A DNA stretch of 15,808 nucleotides from Prochlorococcus sp. AG-670-O11. GTDB taxonomy: Bacteria > Cyanobacteriota > Cyanobacteriia > PCC-6307 > Cyanobiaceae. The notes beneath the pieces were generated by a model that was not told where the DNA came from, made no database searches, and saw nothing but the letters and a program-made list of their open reading frames with translations. The DNA is taken from the NCBI GenBank assembly GCA_003211335.1, contig QCTA01000020.1:1-15808 (forward strand), in the 5' to 3' direction. A program made the position numbers and the translations under genes. Position 1 is the first letter of the stretch, and the number at the start of each line of letters is the position of its first letter. This document shows, piece by piece, positions 1-8,024 of the stretch.

Positions 1-728
1 TGCTGAAGTCTGGCAATCATCCTTCAAAAATTTTAACTACTGAAAAATGGCTTGATAAAAATGAGGATCTTTATAAAAAGATTGATCAATCATTAATAAA
101 TGTCGTATCAGAGGAAGTTTTAGCTTCAGCGGTATCTACAAAAAATCCTGATGGAGTAGCCGCCTTGGTAGAGATTTCATCAATACCTAATTTTGACTTT
201 AATAATATTGATGATGACTTTATTCTTGTCCTTGATAGGATTCAAGACCCCGGGAATATGGGGAACCTTTTTAGAACAGCTTTAGCTGCTGGTGTTAGCA
301 AGGTATTATTAGCAGGGGGAGCACACCCCTTAGGACAAAAAGTATTACGAGCATCTAGTGGATCTGTTTTTCATCTCCCATTTAAAAGATTTGATGGAGG
401 TGAAGAAGAAATAATTAATTCTTTATTGTCATCATTAGATCAATTTTCAAAAAACGGGTTTCAAATAATTTCTACAAGTAGCCATAATAAAAATCTTTAT
501 AAATCTCAAAAACCATATTGGGAAATTGATTGGTCTAAACCAACCGCTCTTATATTGGGCAATGAAGGTAATGGTATTCATAAAAAAATTCAAGAAGCTT
601 TTAATGAAACAATTACTATTCCGCATAGTGAGCTTGTAGAATCATTGAATGTGGCTTGTGTTGCAGTTCCATTATTACTTGAACGAAAAAGAGTCACATA
701 TACTTCTACTTCAAGAATACAAAAGTGA
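1..728 (+). CDS. TrmH/SpoU-family RNA 2'-O-methyltransferase (5' end outside window)
   Basis: SPOUT-class methyltransferase expected to transfer a methyl group from S-adenosylmethionine to a ribose 2'-OH in rRNA or tRNA. The three SpoU motifs are present: motif 1 as LDRIQDPGNMGNLFRTALAAG (bases ~225-290), motif 2 as LILGNEGNGI (~545-580), and motif 3 as ESLNVACVAVPLLLE (~640-685). The last two form the knotted SAM site. The frame stays open to the left edge: the bases before the TTG at 165 encode a helical stretch (NHPSKILTTEKWLDKNEDLY...) that fits the substrate-binding N-terminal domain, so 165 is not the true start and the gene begins outside the window. About 241 codons are visible. The stop TGA lies inside GTGA, whose GTG starts lpdA, so the two are probably translationally coupled. 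The exact target nucleotide (RlmB-, TrmH- or TsnR-like) cannot be decided here. Confidence 0.9.
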   Translation, partial: LKSGNHPSKILTTEKWLDKNEDLYKKIDQSLINVVSEEVLASAVSTKNPDGVAALVEISSIPNFDFNNIDDDFILVLDRIQDPGNMGNLFRTALAAGVSKVLLAGGAHPLGQKVLRASSGSVFHLPFKRFDGGEEEIINSLLSSLDQFSKNGFQIISTSSHNKNLYKSQKPYWEIDWSKPTALILGNEGNGIHKKIQEAFNETITIPHSELVESLNVACVAVPLLLERKRVTYTSTSRIQK

Positions 729-2164
729 CTGATCCAAATTTTGACTTTGATTTGATAGTAATTGGTGCAGGATATGGAGGATTTGATGCCGCCAAACATG
801 CTGCAGAAAAAGGTCTTAAAGTTGCCATCATAGAGTCTGGAGATATGGGAGGTACTTGCGTAAATAAAGGATGCGTACCTTCAAAAGCTCTTTTGGCAGC
901 AAGTGGAAAAGTTAGAGAAATAGCCAATTACGAACATCTAGCAAAGTTTGGTATTCATGCTTCCCCTGTTAGATTCGAAAGATCAAAAATTGCAGATCAT
1001 GCCAATAATTTAGTATCAAATGTTAGAGAAAATTTAACAAAAACCCTCAAAAGAAGTGGAGTTGAAATTATTTTAGGATTTGGAAGACTTGAAGGTAATC
1101 AAAAAGTAGGAGTAAGAGATAACAATGGAATTGATAGGATCTTTACCTGTAAAAATACAGTTCTAGCAACAGGTTCTTCTCCCTTTGTACCTCCTGGAAT
1201 AACCTTAGATAATAGAACAGTTTTCACAAGTGATGAGGCAGTAAAACTTGAGTGGCTCCCGAGATGGATAGCCATTATTGGAAGTGGATACATAGGTTTA
1301 GAATTCGCTGATGTATATACCGCTCTAGGTTGCGAAGTTACGATGATTGAGGCTTTGGAAAATATAATGCCAACCTTTGATCCGGATATTACAAAAATAG
1401 CTAAGAAAAATCTTATTCAATCAAGAGATATTGATACGAAATCTAATGTATTTGCGACTAAGATCACCCCTGGATGCCCTGTAAAGATAGAACTAACGGA
1501 TGCAAAATCAAAGGAAATTGTAGAAAACTTAGAAGTTGATGGCGTTCTTGTAGCTACGGGGAGGAGTCCTAATAGTAAAAATCTCAATCTTGATTCAGTT
1601 GGTATAGAAACTATAAAAGGTTATATTCCTATTGATGATCAAATGAGAGTTTTAAATGGTGAAAAAATAATACCTAATGTTTGGGCCGTTGGCGATGTTA
1701 CTGGCAAACTTATGCTTGCCCATACAGCAGCAGCTCAAGGAACAATTGCCGTTGAAAATATATGTGGTGAGAATATTGAAATTAACTATATGAGTATTCC
1801 AGCTGCAACCTTCACTCATCCTGAGATAAGTTCAGTAGGCTTATCCGAAAATGATGCTAAAGAAGTAGCTACCAAAGAGGGTTTTACTTTAGGAGTTGTG
1901 AAGAGCTATTTTAAAGCTAATTCCAAGGCATTAGCAGAATTAGAAAGCGATGGAATTCTTAAGTTACTTTTCAATAAAGACAGTGGAAAAGTATTAGGTG
2001 CCCATATCTTTGGGATGCATGCAGCTGATTTGATTCAAGAAATTGCAAATGCAATCTCTAGAAAACAAGATGTAATGCAACTATCTACTGAAGTACATAC
2101 TCACCCTACTCTTAGTGAAGTAGTTGAGGTTGCTTATAAACAGGCAGCTTCTCAAGTTAAATAA
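725..2164 (+). CDS. lpdA: Dihydrolipoyl dehydrogenase (E3)
   Basis: FAD flavoprotein that reoxidises dihydrolipoamide with NAD+, serving the pyruvate dehydrogenase complex and probably glycine cleavage in the cytoplasm. The 479-residue length is normal. Visible parts: FAD dinucleotide fold IGAGYGG at residues 13-19; the redox disulfide Cys45/Cys50 in GGTCVNKGCVPSK; the NAD-binding fold IIGSGYIGLEF at ~184-194; the second FAD motif VWAVGDV near 320; and the active-site His460/Glu465 dyad in HTHPTLSE, contributed across the dimer interface. All catalytic residues are present. It starts with GTG inside the stop of the preceding methyltransferase gene (GTGA overlap), and trpC follows after 12 bases, so the three genes look co-transcribed. 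PdhA, the E1 alpha partner, is encoded elsewhere in the window. Mercuric or glutathione reductase is excluded by the E3-type CVNKGC and HTHPTLSE motifs. Confidence 0.95.
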   Translation: MTDPNFDFDLIVIGAGYGGFDAAKHAAEKGLKVAIIESGDMGGTCVNKGCVPSKALLAASGKVREIANYEHLAKFGIHASPVRFERSKIADHANNLVSNVRENLTKTLKRSGVEIILGFGRLEGNQKVGVRDNNGIDRIFTCKNTVLATGSSPFVPPGITLDNRTVFTSDEAVKLEWLPRWIAIIGSGYIGLEFADVYTALGCEVTMIEALENIMPTFDPDITKIAKKNLIQSRDIDTKSNVFATKITPGCPVKIELTDAKSKEIVENLEVDGVLVATGRSPNSKNLNLDSVGIETIKGYIPIDDQMRVLNGEKIIPNVWAVGDVTGKLMLAHTAAAQGTIAVENICGENIEINYMSIPAATFTHPEISSVGLSENDAKEVATKEGFTLGVVKSYFKANSKALAELESDGILKLLFNKDSGKVLGAHIFGMHAADLIQEIANAISRKQDVMQLSTEVHTHPTLSEVVEVAYKQAASQVK

Positions 2165-2176
2165 ATTGATTTGTTT

Positions 2177-3064
2177 ATGGAAATACGACGTAGGCCACCA
2201 AATCCAACAGTCAGAGTAGAAAATTTAGAATATGCTGTTCCTCATAGAGAGGCAAAAGCAAAAAATATTCTTGAGGAAATTGTTTGGCACAAAGATACTG
2301 AAATCAAAAATTTTAAGAAAATAATCTCCCTTGAAGATCTAATAAAAAAACTTGATAAACTTTCTCCACCAAAAGATTTTTTTCAAAGCATTTTACATTC
2401 CAAAATTAAACCGGGAGTGATTGCTGAGATTAAAAAAGCTAGTCCTAGTAAAGGTGTTATTAGAGAAGATTTTAAACCAAAAGAAATCGCTTCTTGTTAT
2501 GAAAGGTATGGCGCCTCATGTATCTCGGTATTGACTGATAAAAGGTTTTTTCAAGGAAGTTATGAAATACTTCAAGATGTCAGAAGAGCAACTAATCTGC
2601 CTTTGCTCTGCAAAGATTTTATTATTTCTGCTTATCAAGTATATAAAGCGAGAGTATCTGGTGCTGATGCAATATTATTAATTGCTGCGATCTTAAGCGA
2701 TGATGATTTGGTTTATTTGAAGAAAATTGCAGATAATTTAAAGATGAGTGTTTTAGTTGAAGTGCATGATGGTCAAGAACTTGAAAGAATATTGAGTTTG
2801 AAATCATTTAATTTAATAGGAATAAATAATAGAAACTTGAAGACTTTTAAAACTGATCTAAAAACATCAATAGGAATAATGAGTAAATATTCTGATATAT
2901 TTTCAAAACATAATATTCTTCCTATTAGTGAATCTGGAATAAATAACTCTGATGATTTAAAAACTCTCAATTCGATAGGAATAAAGGGGGTTTTAATTGG
3001 CGAAAGGTTTATGAGGGAAAGTGATATTGAAAATTCTTTTAAGAAATTATTTAACTCAATTTAA
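2177..3064 (+). CDS. trpC: Indole-3-glycerol phosphate synthase
   Basis: Closes the pyrrole ring of CdRP to give indole-3-glycerol phosphate, the fourth step from chorismate in tryptophan synthesis. A (beta/alpha)8 barrel with its catalytic and phosphate-binding signatures: [11 protein letters not shown] (Glu84/Lys86 region), LLCKDFI (lysine), LVEVHD (glutamate), IGINNRNL (asparagine), ISESGI and [10 protein letters not shown] use the ATG at 2177 (295 residues) rather than the TTG at 2171, because the cyanobacterial enzyme characteristically begins [10 protein letters not shown]; this ~45-residue N-terminal extension before the barrel is normal in cyanobacteria. It stands 12 bases after lpdA, probably in one transcript, and no other trp gene is adjacent, so tryptophan genes are dispersed here. 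No attenuator or leader peptide is visible upstream. Confidence 0.95.
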   Translation: MEIRRRPPNPTVRVENLEYAVPHREAKAKNILEEIVWHKDTEIKNFKKIISLEDLIKKLDKLSPPKDFFQSILHSKIKPGVIAEIKKASPSKGVIREDFKPKEIASCYERYGASCISVLTDKRFFQGSYEILQDVRRATNLPLLCKDFIISAYQVYKARVSGADAILLIAAILSDDDLVYLKKIADNLKMSVLVEVHDGQELERILSLKSFNLIGINNRNLKTFKTDLKTSIGIMSKYSDIFSKHNILPISESGINNSDDLKTLNSIGIKGVLIGERFMRESDIENSFKKLFNSI

Positions 3065-3084
3065 TTAAAGCTGGATATTTATGC

Positions 3085-3090
3085 TATAAA
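3085..3090 (+). promoter_or_regulatory. Candidate -10 element for the nickel-permease gene
   Basis: TATAAA preceded by TG one base upstream (TGCTATAAA), an extended -10 form, lies 33 bases before the ATG at 3124. It would start transcription near 3097. No convincing -35 is visible, which is common in Prochlorococcus. It suggests the permease is transcribed separately from trpC, which ends 59 bases earlier. Inference from sequence only. Confidence 0.4.
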
Positions 3091-3123
3091 ACTGAGTATT
3101 GCTAAGTTGTATTTTATATATCA

Positions 3124-3792
3124 ATGCAGGTTGTAATATTAACTGGAATTCTTGCTGGATTTATTCATGTGGTAAGTGGCGCTGATCATCTTATTGCAAT
3201 GGCTCCATCATCGATTACGAGTCCAAAAATTGCGGCGAGAAATAGTATCTCATGGGGCTTGGGGCACTCTTCAGGAGTAATCTTTTTAGCCTTTCTAGCA
3301 ATTTTTATAAAAGCTATTACCCCTTTAAGTAAATTTTCCAACTTTGCTGAATTTTTAGTTGGAATTTCTCTTCTTATTGTTGGATTCTTTGCGATAAGAA
3401 ATTCTTTACATCTAAACCTTCACTCTCACTCTCATCAACATAATGGCGTAGCTCATCATCATTTGCATTTTCATAGTGAAGGCCAAAAAAAACATAATAA
3501 GCATTCTCATGCATTGACAGGACTAGGATTACTTCATGGTTTAGCAGGTGGCTCTCATTTTCTCGCAGTTCTTCCAGCATTAGCTTTACCCATTCCTAAT
3601 GCATTTGCTTATTTAATTTCATATTTGAGTGGTTCCTTAGCAAGTATGGTTTTATTTACTTGCCTAATATCTGTAACAACTTTAAATGCAGGTCAAAAAT
3701 TTATTAGAAGGTTAATAGCTTTTGCTGGTGGATTATCTTTTTCTATGGGCTTGTTTTGGGTCCAAAAAAGTACTTCTCTATTTTTGTCCTAG
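3124..3792 (+). CDS. Putative nickel/cobalt permease (UreH/NiCoT-like)
   Basis: A 222-residue membrane protein, probably a Ni2+ (or Co2+) importer in the inner membrane. Hydrophobic segments lie at roughly 3-20, 48-66, 75-92, 132-152, 157-180 and 195-215. Motifs of the UreH/NiCoT-like group: HVVSGADHL in the first segment (His15, Asp21, His22), WGLGH at 44-48, and GLLHGLAGGSHFL near 135-147. The loop at residues 96-129 carries 13 histidines (HSHSHQH, HHHLHFH, HNKHSH), typical of metal-binding loops in transition-metal transporters. The gene converges on sodX-sodN, the nickel-SOD pair, which supports nickel as substrate; marine Prochlorococcus may also need nickel for urease. Its TAG stop shares the palindrome CTAG with the sodX stop on the other strand. 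Substrate assignment is inference; cobalt or a broader divalent-metal role is the alternative. Confidence 0.78.
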   Translation: MQVVILTGILAGFIHVVSGADHLIAMAPSSITSPKIAARNSISWGLGHSSGVIFLAFLAIFIKAITPLSKFSNFAEFLVGISLLIVGFFAIRNSLHLNLHSHSHQHNGVAHHHLHFHSEGQKKHNKHSHALTGLGLLHGLAGGSHFLAVLPALALPIPNAFAYLISYLSGSLASMVLFTCLISVTTLNAGQKFIRRLIAFAGGLSFSMGLFWVQKSTSLFLS

Positions 3793-4133
3793 AATATTTT
3801 TTTTATTTTTGAAGTAACTATTCCAATTACTTTTTCATTATTAATTAATCCAAATTTATTGCTGTCATCACTGTATTCAATATTATCCCCAAAAACTTCG
3901 ATACTATTTTTAATGATACTTTTTACTCTTTTGATTAACCTAATATTTTTAAGAGGATGATAGATAATTACTATTTGACCAACTTTCAAAAGTGATTTGT
4001 TTTTTATATATTTTTTAAAAAAAACCATGTCACCTTCTTTTAAAGTAGGCAACATGGATTGACCTTTAACGGTTGCTATTTTTCTTAGACCAAAAAAAAA
4101 TGCAATTAAATCGTAAAAACTTTTAAAAATAAT
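3789..4133 (-). CDS. sodX: Nickel-SOD maturation peptidase SodX (start unclear)
   Basis: S26 (signal peptidase I-like) serine protease predicted to remove the SodN propeptide and expose the nickel-binding N-terminus. Signatures: GQSMLPTLKEGD (catalytic Ser region), RLIKRV (Lys of the Ser/Lys dyad) and VFGDN...DSNKFG, the conserved C-terminal box. The start is anomalous. The first ATG (4055) is the Met directly after the catalytic Ser codon TCC (4058-4056), so an ATG-initiated 88-residue product would lack its nucleophile. The frame is open upstream to 4148 and encodes a plausible hydrophobic N-terminus (IIFKSFYDLIAFFFGLRK), but contains no ATG, GTG or TTG. I place the start tentatively at ATT 4133 (~114 residues), just after the sodN stop; ATT 4106 and ATA 4079 are alternatives. 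A run of nine T (4100-4092) is a possible slippage or sequencing-error site. Function is well supported, the 5' boundary is not. Confidence 0.75.
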   Translation of the reverse strand: MIFKSFYDLIAFFFGLRKIATVKGQSMLPTLKEGDMVFFKKYIKNKSLLKVGQIVIIYHPLKNIRLIKRVKSIIKNSIEVFGDNIEYSDDSNKFGLINNEKVIGIVTSKIKKIF

Positions 4134-4137
4134 TGAA

Positions 4138-4611
4138 CTAGCTAGCTTTTACAAAAGCATCACTTCTGCCTTTTGATTCCCAGAAGATATTATGTATCTT
4201 TTCTACATAACTCATTAATTCTTCGGCTTGAGCAAGATCAATATTTACTTTACAAGCACTACATAATTTTGCTGCTTTCCAGATTGTTTCATGTAAATCT
4301 GGATAAGTTTCTAAGTGAACAGGTTTAAAATAATCTGTCCATAGGATTAGAATTTCTTTCTTCGTTTCTTTAGCCTGCTCTTCTTTAACTGCTACAAATC
4401 TGGAAAACGTATTACTGTAAGCAGCCCAATCTGCTGAGTCTGTACTTGAAGGAGGAGTAAGCGCAATTAGCTTCTTTGTCATTGCTAATACTGCTTCAGC
4501 CGCGACTCTTGTAGAAGCGGGGTCGTAAACACCACATGGTCCATCACAGTGTGCATGGACTTCCAATTTGGAACTTTTATTTAAAAGAGAATTGAATAAT
4601 TTAGTTAACAT
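4138..4611 (-). CDS. sodN: Nickel superoxide dismutase (proenzyme)
   Basis: Disproportionates superoxide to O2 and H2O2 with a Ni centre. The nickel hook HCDGPCGVYDPA is intact: His21, Cys22 and Cys26 of the precursor become His1, Cys2 and Cys6 after removal of a 20-residue propeptide ending VHA. The mature chain would be 137 residues, a helical-bundle subunit that forms hexamers in characterised Ni-SODs. Further family features are ILWTDYFKPVHLETYPDLHETIWKAAKLCS and a C-terminus ending in AS. An ATG start is used; sodX follows immediately in the +1 frame, so they are probably translated from one mRNA. The FKBP gene lies 74 bases upstream on the same strand. A weak TATATT (4634-4629) in that gap could give sodN its own promoter. 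Ni-SOD is the usual replacement for Fe-SOD in iron-poor open-ocean Prochlorococcus. Confidence 0.96.
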   Translation of the reverse strand: MLTKLFNSLLNKSSKLEVHAHCDGPCGVYDPASTRVAAEAVLAMTKKLIALTPPSSTDSADWAAYSNTFSRFVAVKEEQAKETKKEILILWTDYFKPVHLETYPDLHETIWKAAKLCSACKVNIDLAQAEELMSYVEKIHNIFWESKGRSDAFVKAS

Positions 4612-4685
4612 TCGTTTTTTTATATTTGAATATATCTTACTTCTAGATTAACTAAATTGAAAAGTTTTAGATGTTATTTCTTACT

Positions 4686-5258
4686 TTAATTGACTTTTAA
4701 TAATTCAACTTCAAAAATTAAAGTTGCATTTGCAGGAATTACATTTCCTGCTCCTCTTGATCCGTATCCTAGCTCAGGAGGAATTGTTAATTTTCTTTTT
4801 CCACCAACTTTCATTCCTGCTACTCCTTCATCCCAACCCTTAATTACTCTCCCTGCACCTAATGGGAAACTAAATGGCCCCCTGCCAATACTGGTATCAA
4901 ATTGGGTCCCATCTTCCAATGTTCCGGTATAGTTTACAGAAACTGTTTGTCCAGAGTTTGCTTCATCTCCCTCTCCCTTGACTATATCTACAATAATTAA
5001 ACCACTGTCTGTAGTTCTAGAGTTGCTTTCTTCTTGTGTTTCTTCTGCCATAGCGAAAAGTATTGGGTTTGGATCTGATGGATCTAGTTCAAATATATTG
5101 GTATTTGAAACATTAGATGATTTTGTAATAGGTGTTCTATTTACGAATTCAGTTTTTGATTCAGCTGCTTTAACAACCTGAGGGGAGTTAAATTGACTAA
5201 ACAGAGTTAATGAAATGCAAAATACAAAGATCGTAAAACTAATTAGAACTTCTTTCAC
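4686..5258 (-). CDS. FKBP-type peptidyl-prolyl cis-trans isomerase (exported)
   Basis: Catalyses proline cis-trans isomerisation and assists folding. Residues 1-~32 form a signal peptide or anchor (hydrophobic [15 protein letters not shown], then a VVKAA cleavage-like site), so the protein probably acts in the thylakoid lumen or periplasm. A low-complexity linker runs to ~80, and a single FKBP domain fills ~83-190 with the family core: [49 protein letters not shown] and [10 protein letters not shown]. The start is GTG at 5258: an in-frame TAA lies immediately upstream (5261-5259), so no earlier start exists, and this one keeps a complete signal peptide. It sits 74 bases upstream of sodN on the same strand and diverges from lnt across 81 bases. 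A folding role for SodN is not implied, since SodN has no such signal peptide. Confidence 0.92.
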   Translation of the reverse strand: MKEVLISFTIFVFCISLTLFSQFNSPQVVKAAESKTEFVNRTPITKSSNVSNTNIFELDPSDPNPILFAMAEETQEESNSRTTDSGLIIVDIVKGEGDEANSGQTVSVNYTGTLEDGTQFDTSIGRGPFSFPLGAGRVIKGWDEGVAGMKVGGKRKLTIPPELGYGSRGAGNVIPANATLIFEVELLKVN

Positions 5259-5339
5259 TTAATTTTAAAAGTCACTATATTCAATACTACAGAAAAAGGT
5301 ACAATAATATATGTTTTAAAAAAAATTAGAAATTTTATA

Positions 5340-6833
5340 TTGTTAATTAATACTCAAAATAAAACGTTTAATAAATATTTTTATCCATGCTTGGGAGGCA
5401 TCTTTGGAGGAATTGCTACATCAACGCACTTTTGGTTACTTTTTATGCCTTTATCCTTATTTATTTTATGGAGTAGAAGCGATAAAAAATTAGCAAACTT
5501 TCTTTGGGGGTTTTTCTTTATTTTGGTAAGTCATTCTTGGCTTTATGAACTTCACCCACTGACCTGGTTAGGTTTCTCATGGATATCAAGTTTAATTATT
5601 TCCATTTCAATCTTGTTAGGTTGCTCTTTAATAGGAGGAATATTGGTTTATTTATGGGGTCTTTTAGGTGACAGAATTCTCCAAAAAAAAGATATTTCTA
5701 AGATGAACTCTTTAACATTAACTATAAAAGTTTTATTGTTATCTTTTTCCTGGGGTATAGGTGAGTTCATTCTTTCTCAAACTCCTCTTTTTTGGATAGG
5801 TTTGGGTGAAGGAATTGTTCCAGGAGATATGTATCTTGCGGGTTTAGCAAGATGGATTGGTTCAAGTGGTTTATGTGTAGTGCAATTAGTTATAGGTTTC
5901 TGGATATACCTAATTTATGAGAATTGGAAAAGAAAATATCATTTAAAAAAAACATTCCTATTTGGGCTTTTGATTATCGTTTTTTTACATTTTCTAGGAG
6001 GTTTAACAAACCCAATCAAAAGAAATAATGACTATCCAGTAGCTCTATGGCAAACTAATATGCCAACAAGAGAAAAAACGAACTTTAAAAATCAATTCAT
6101 AAATGATAAGTTGATCACTGCTCAAAAAATTGCTCTATCCAATAATGCAAAATTCCTTGTTACACCAGAAGGGACTTTGAATAATAATTTCAATTTAAAT
6201 TTCAAAAGCAAAATAAGGATGTTGGCAGGAGGTTTTAGAAACTCTAAAAATGGCCTAAGAAGTTCTTTGCTTGGATACCAAATTGGGGATAAAACTTATT
6301 CATCTTTTATTGATAAATATAGACTGGTACCCTTGGGGGAGAAAACTCCAGGATTCTTAAATATATTCTCAAGAGGACTATCGTCAGTAGGAGGTATTCA
6401 GCAAGGATCAGATTCAAGGTTTTTTAAATGGAAATTTACTCAGCCACTTGCAATAGCAATTTGTTATGAAATTACTGATGGATTTAAAATAAGAAATGCT
6501 GTAAACAGTGGTGCAGAACTAATAATTTCAGCAGCTAACTTAGATCCCTATCCGAGGAAGCTTCATGATCAATTTCTATCTTTGGCCAGAGTAAGAAGTA
6601 TAGAAAATAAAAAAGATAACATAATTGTCTCAAACACTGGGCCTTCAGGATTAATAAGTGAAGAAGGAAAAATAATTAAACTCTTTGACCCTAATACTGA
6701 GCAAAATGATGTTGTAAATCCTAATTTTTCTATTGAAAAAACTTTCTATACAACATACGGGGAACGCCCTTTGTTCTTTTTGTTTTTGTTTTTAATAGGA
6801 TTAAATTTATATTTTGGAAAATTCACAAATTAA
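5340..6833 (+). CDS. lnt: Apolipoprotein N-acyltransferase
   Basis: Adds the third acyl chain to the N-terminal cysteine of lipoproteins in the inner membrane. The N-terminal half (1-~220) holds several hydrophobic transmembrane segments; the C-terminal half is the nitrilase-like catalytic domain, followed by a last hydrophobic segment ([16 protein letters not shown]). The catalytic triad is visible: Glu277 in TPEGTL, Lys326 in [10 protein letters not shown] and Cys375 in AICYEITD. At 497 residues it has normal length. The start is TTG at 5340; the frame is open upstream but no ATG or GTG that fits better is seen, and the next ATG (residue 36) would cut the first membrane segment. The 3' end overlaps mnmA on the other strand by 27 bases. 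Confidence 0.93.
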   Translation: MLINTQNKTFNKYFYPCLGGIFGGIATSTHFWLLFMPLSLFILWSRSDKKLANFLWGFFFILVSHSWLYELHPLTWLGFSWISSLIISISILLGCSLIGGILVYLWGLLGDRILQKKDISKMNSLTLTIKVLLLSFSWGIGEFILSQTPLFWIGLGEGIVPGDMYLAGLARWIGSSGLCVVQLVIGFWIYLIYENWKRKYHLKKTFLFGLLIIVFLHFLGGLTNPIKRNNDYPVALWQTNMPTREKTNFKNQFINDKLITAQKIALSNNAKFLVTPEGTLNNNFNLNFKSKIRMLAGGFRNSKNGLRSSLLGYQIGDKTYSSFIDKYRLVPLGEKTPGFLNIFSRGLSSVGGIQQGSDSRFFKWKFTQPLAIAICYEITDGFKIRNAVNSGAELIISAANLDPYPRKLHDQFLSLARVRSIENKKDNIIVSNTGPSGLISEEGKIIKLFDPNTEQNDVVNPNFSIEKTFYTTYGERPLFFLFLFLIGLNLYFGKFTN

Positions 6834-7979
6834 TCCGCCTCCTAATAAAATTTCATCTTTATAAAAAACTGCTGCTTGTCCAGGAGTGATAGAGCTTTGG
6901 TTATCTTCGAAAATTAATTTAAACTTTTTGGTTATGTTGTCTTCATTTTTTACTGGAATTAAAATTCCTTTTACGGGTTCACTACGATATCTTATTTGTG
7001 CTTCTACTTCTATTTCTTTTAAAGGTGCTTCAATTGAAACCCAGTTAACTTCTTTTATTATGGCTTCTCTTTTAAAAAGATCATTTTTATTTGCGACATA
7101 AACTATATTTCTTTGTTTATCTAAACTTTCTACATATAAAGGCTCTGGCCAAGCAATACCCAAACCTTTTCTTTGCCCAATTGTGAAATGTTGAATACCA
7201 TTATGAGTCCCAAGAATTTCTCCATTAATATGCTTAATTTCTCCCTCTTTAGGTTCAATATGATTATCAATAAATTTTTGCATAGATCCATAATGTTCAA
7301 CTAAACATAGATCTTGACTCTCTGGTTTTTTTGCAGTTCTAAGTCCTAATCTTAAGGCCTCTTTTCTTGTCTCTTCTTTTTTAAGATTTCCGAGCGGAAG
7401 TATTAATCTGCTTAATACCTCTTGGGAAAGACTGTAAAGAAAATAACTCTGATCTTTATTTCTATCAGCCCCCCTTAGGAGTAAGAAATCCTTGAATTGG
7501 AAATTTTCAGAGTTTTTGATGTTCTCGCAAGAAACTTTTTGAACTCTTGCGTAATGACCAGTAGCAATATAAGTAAACTCTTTTTGTTTAATAACAAAAT
7601 TGAGCATTTCTTCAAATTTTACATTTTTATTACACATCGAGCATGGAAGTGGAGTGAAACCGGATTCATATCCCTCAGTAGTCTTTTTAACAACTTCCCT
7701 TTCAAAAATTACTCTTGAATCCAATATATTGTGATTAATTCCTAAATCTTCACATAGACCTGCAGCGTCAACTAATCCTTCGGAACAGCATGAGCCCTCT
7801 CCTTTCATTAACCAAAGAGTTAGGCCTTCAACTTTCCAACCATCTTCTATAAGAAGGGCTGCAGATAGTGAACTATCTACTCCACCTGAAAGACCAACAA
7901 TTATTTTTTTTTGTTTTTTAGATTTATTATTTATAGAAGAACAGTTCTCTAATTTTTTATCCTTTAAAGTCTTTAACAT
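6807..7979 (-). CDS. mnmA: tRNA-specific 2-thiouridylase MnmA
   Basis: ATP-dependent thiolation of U34 in the tRNAs for Lys, Glu and Gln, using sulfur relayed from a cysteine desulfurase. Order of parts: a short Lys-rich N-terminal extension (1-25) not needed by the family; the PP-loop SGGVDSS at 31-37 that adenylates the uridine; the catalytic cysteine Cys116 in [11 protein letters not shown]; the tRNA-binding middle region with GHYARV (~141-146); the second catalytic cysteine Cys225 in [10 protein letters not shown]; and a C-terminal beta-barrel with IGQRKGLG and PGQAAVFY. The [14 protein letters not shown] insert after the PP-loop is typical of cyanobacterial members. The gene starts with ATG and is divergent from nnr across 45 bases, so the two probably use back-to-back promoters. 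It overlaps the end of lnt. Confidence 0.95.
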   Translation of the reverse strand: MLKTLKDKKLENCSSINNKSKKQKKIIVGLSGGVDSSLSAALLIEDGWKVEGLTLWLMKGEGSCCSEGLVDAAGLCEDLGINHNILDSRVIFEREVVKKTTEGYESGFTPLPCSMCNKNVKFEEMLNFVIKQKEFTYIATGHYARVQKVSCENIKNSENFQFKDFLLLRGADRNKDQSYFLYSLSQEVLSRLILPLGNLKKEETRKEALRLGLRTAKKPESQDLCLVEHYGSMQKFIDNHIEPKEGEIKHINGEILGTHNGIQHFTIGQRKGLGIAWPEPLYVESLDKQRNIVYVANKNDLFKREAIIKEVNWVSIEAPLKEIEVEAQIRYRSEPVKGILIPVKNEDNITKKFKLIFEDNQSSITPGQAAVFYKDEILLGGGLICEFSKI

Positions 7980-8024
7980 GGAAATTTAAAATTTTGAACA
8001 GTTTTTAATTGCTTTGAACTAATT

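Noticed and set aside
165..167. TTG as start of the methyltransferase gene
   Set aside because: The frame is open to the window edge and the upstream residues look like a genuine N-terminal domain.
2171..2173. TTG as start of trpC
   Set aside because: The ATG two codons later gives the conserved cyanobacterial N-terminus [10 protein letters not shown].
4138..4148. Programmed +1 frameshift fusing SodN to SodX
   Set aside because: SodN ends at its expected C-terminal AS and GCTAGCTAG is not a known slippery site; kept only as a remote option.
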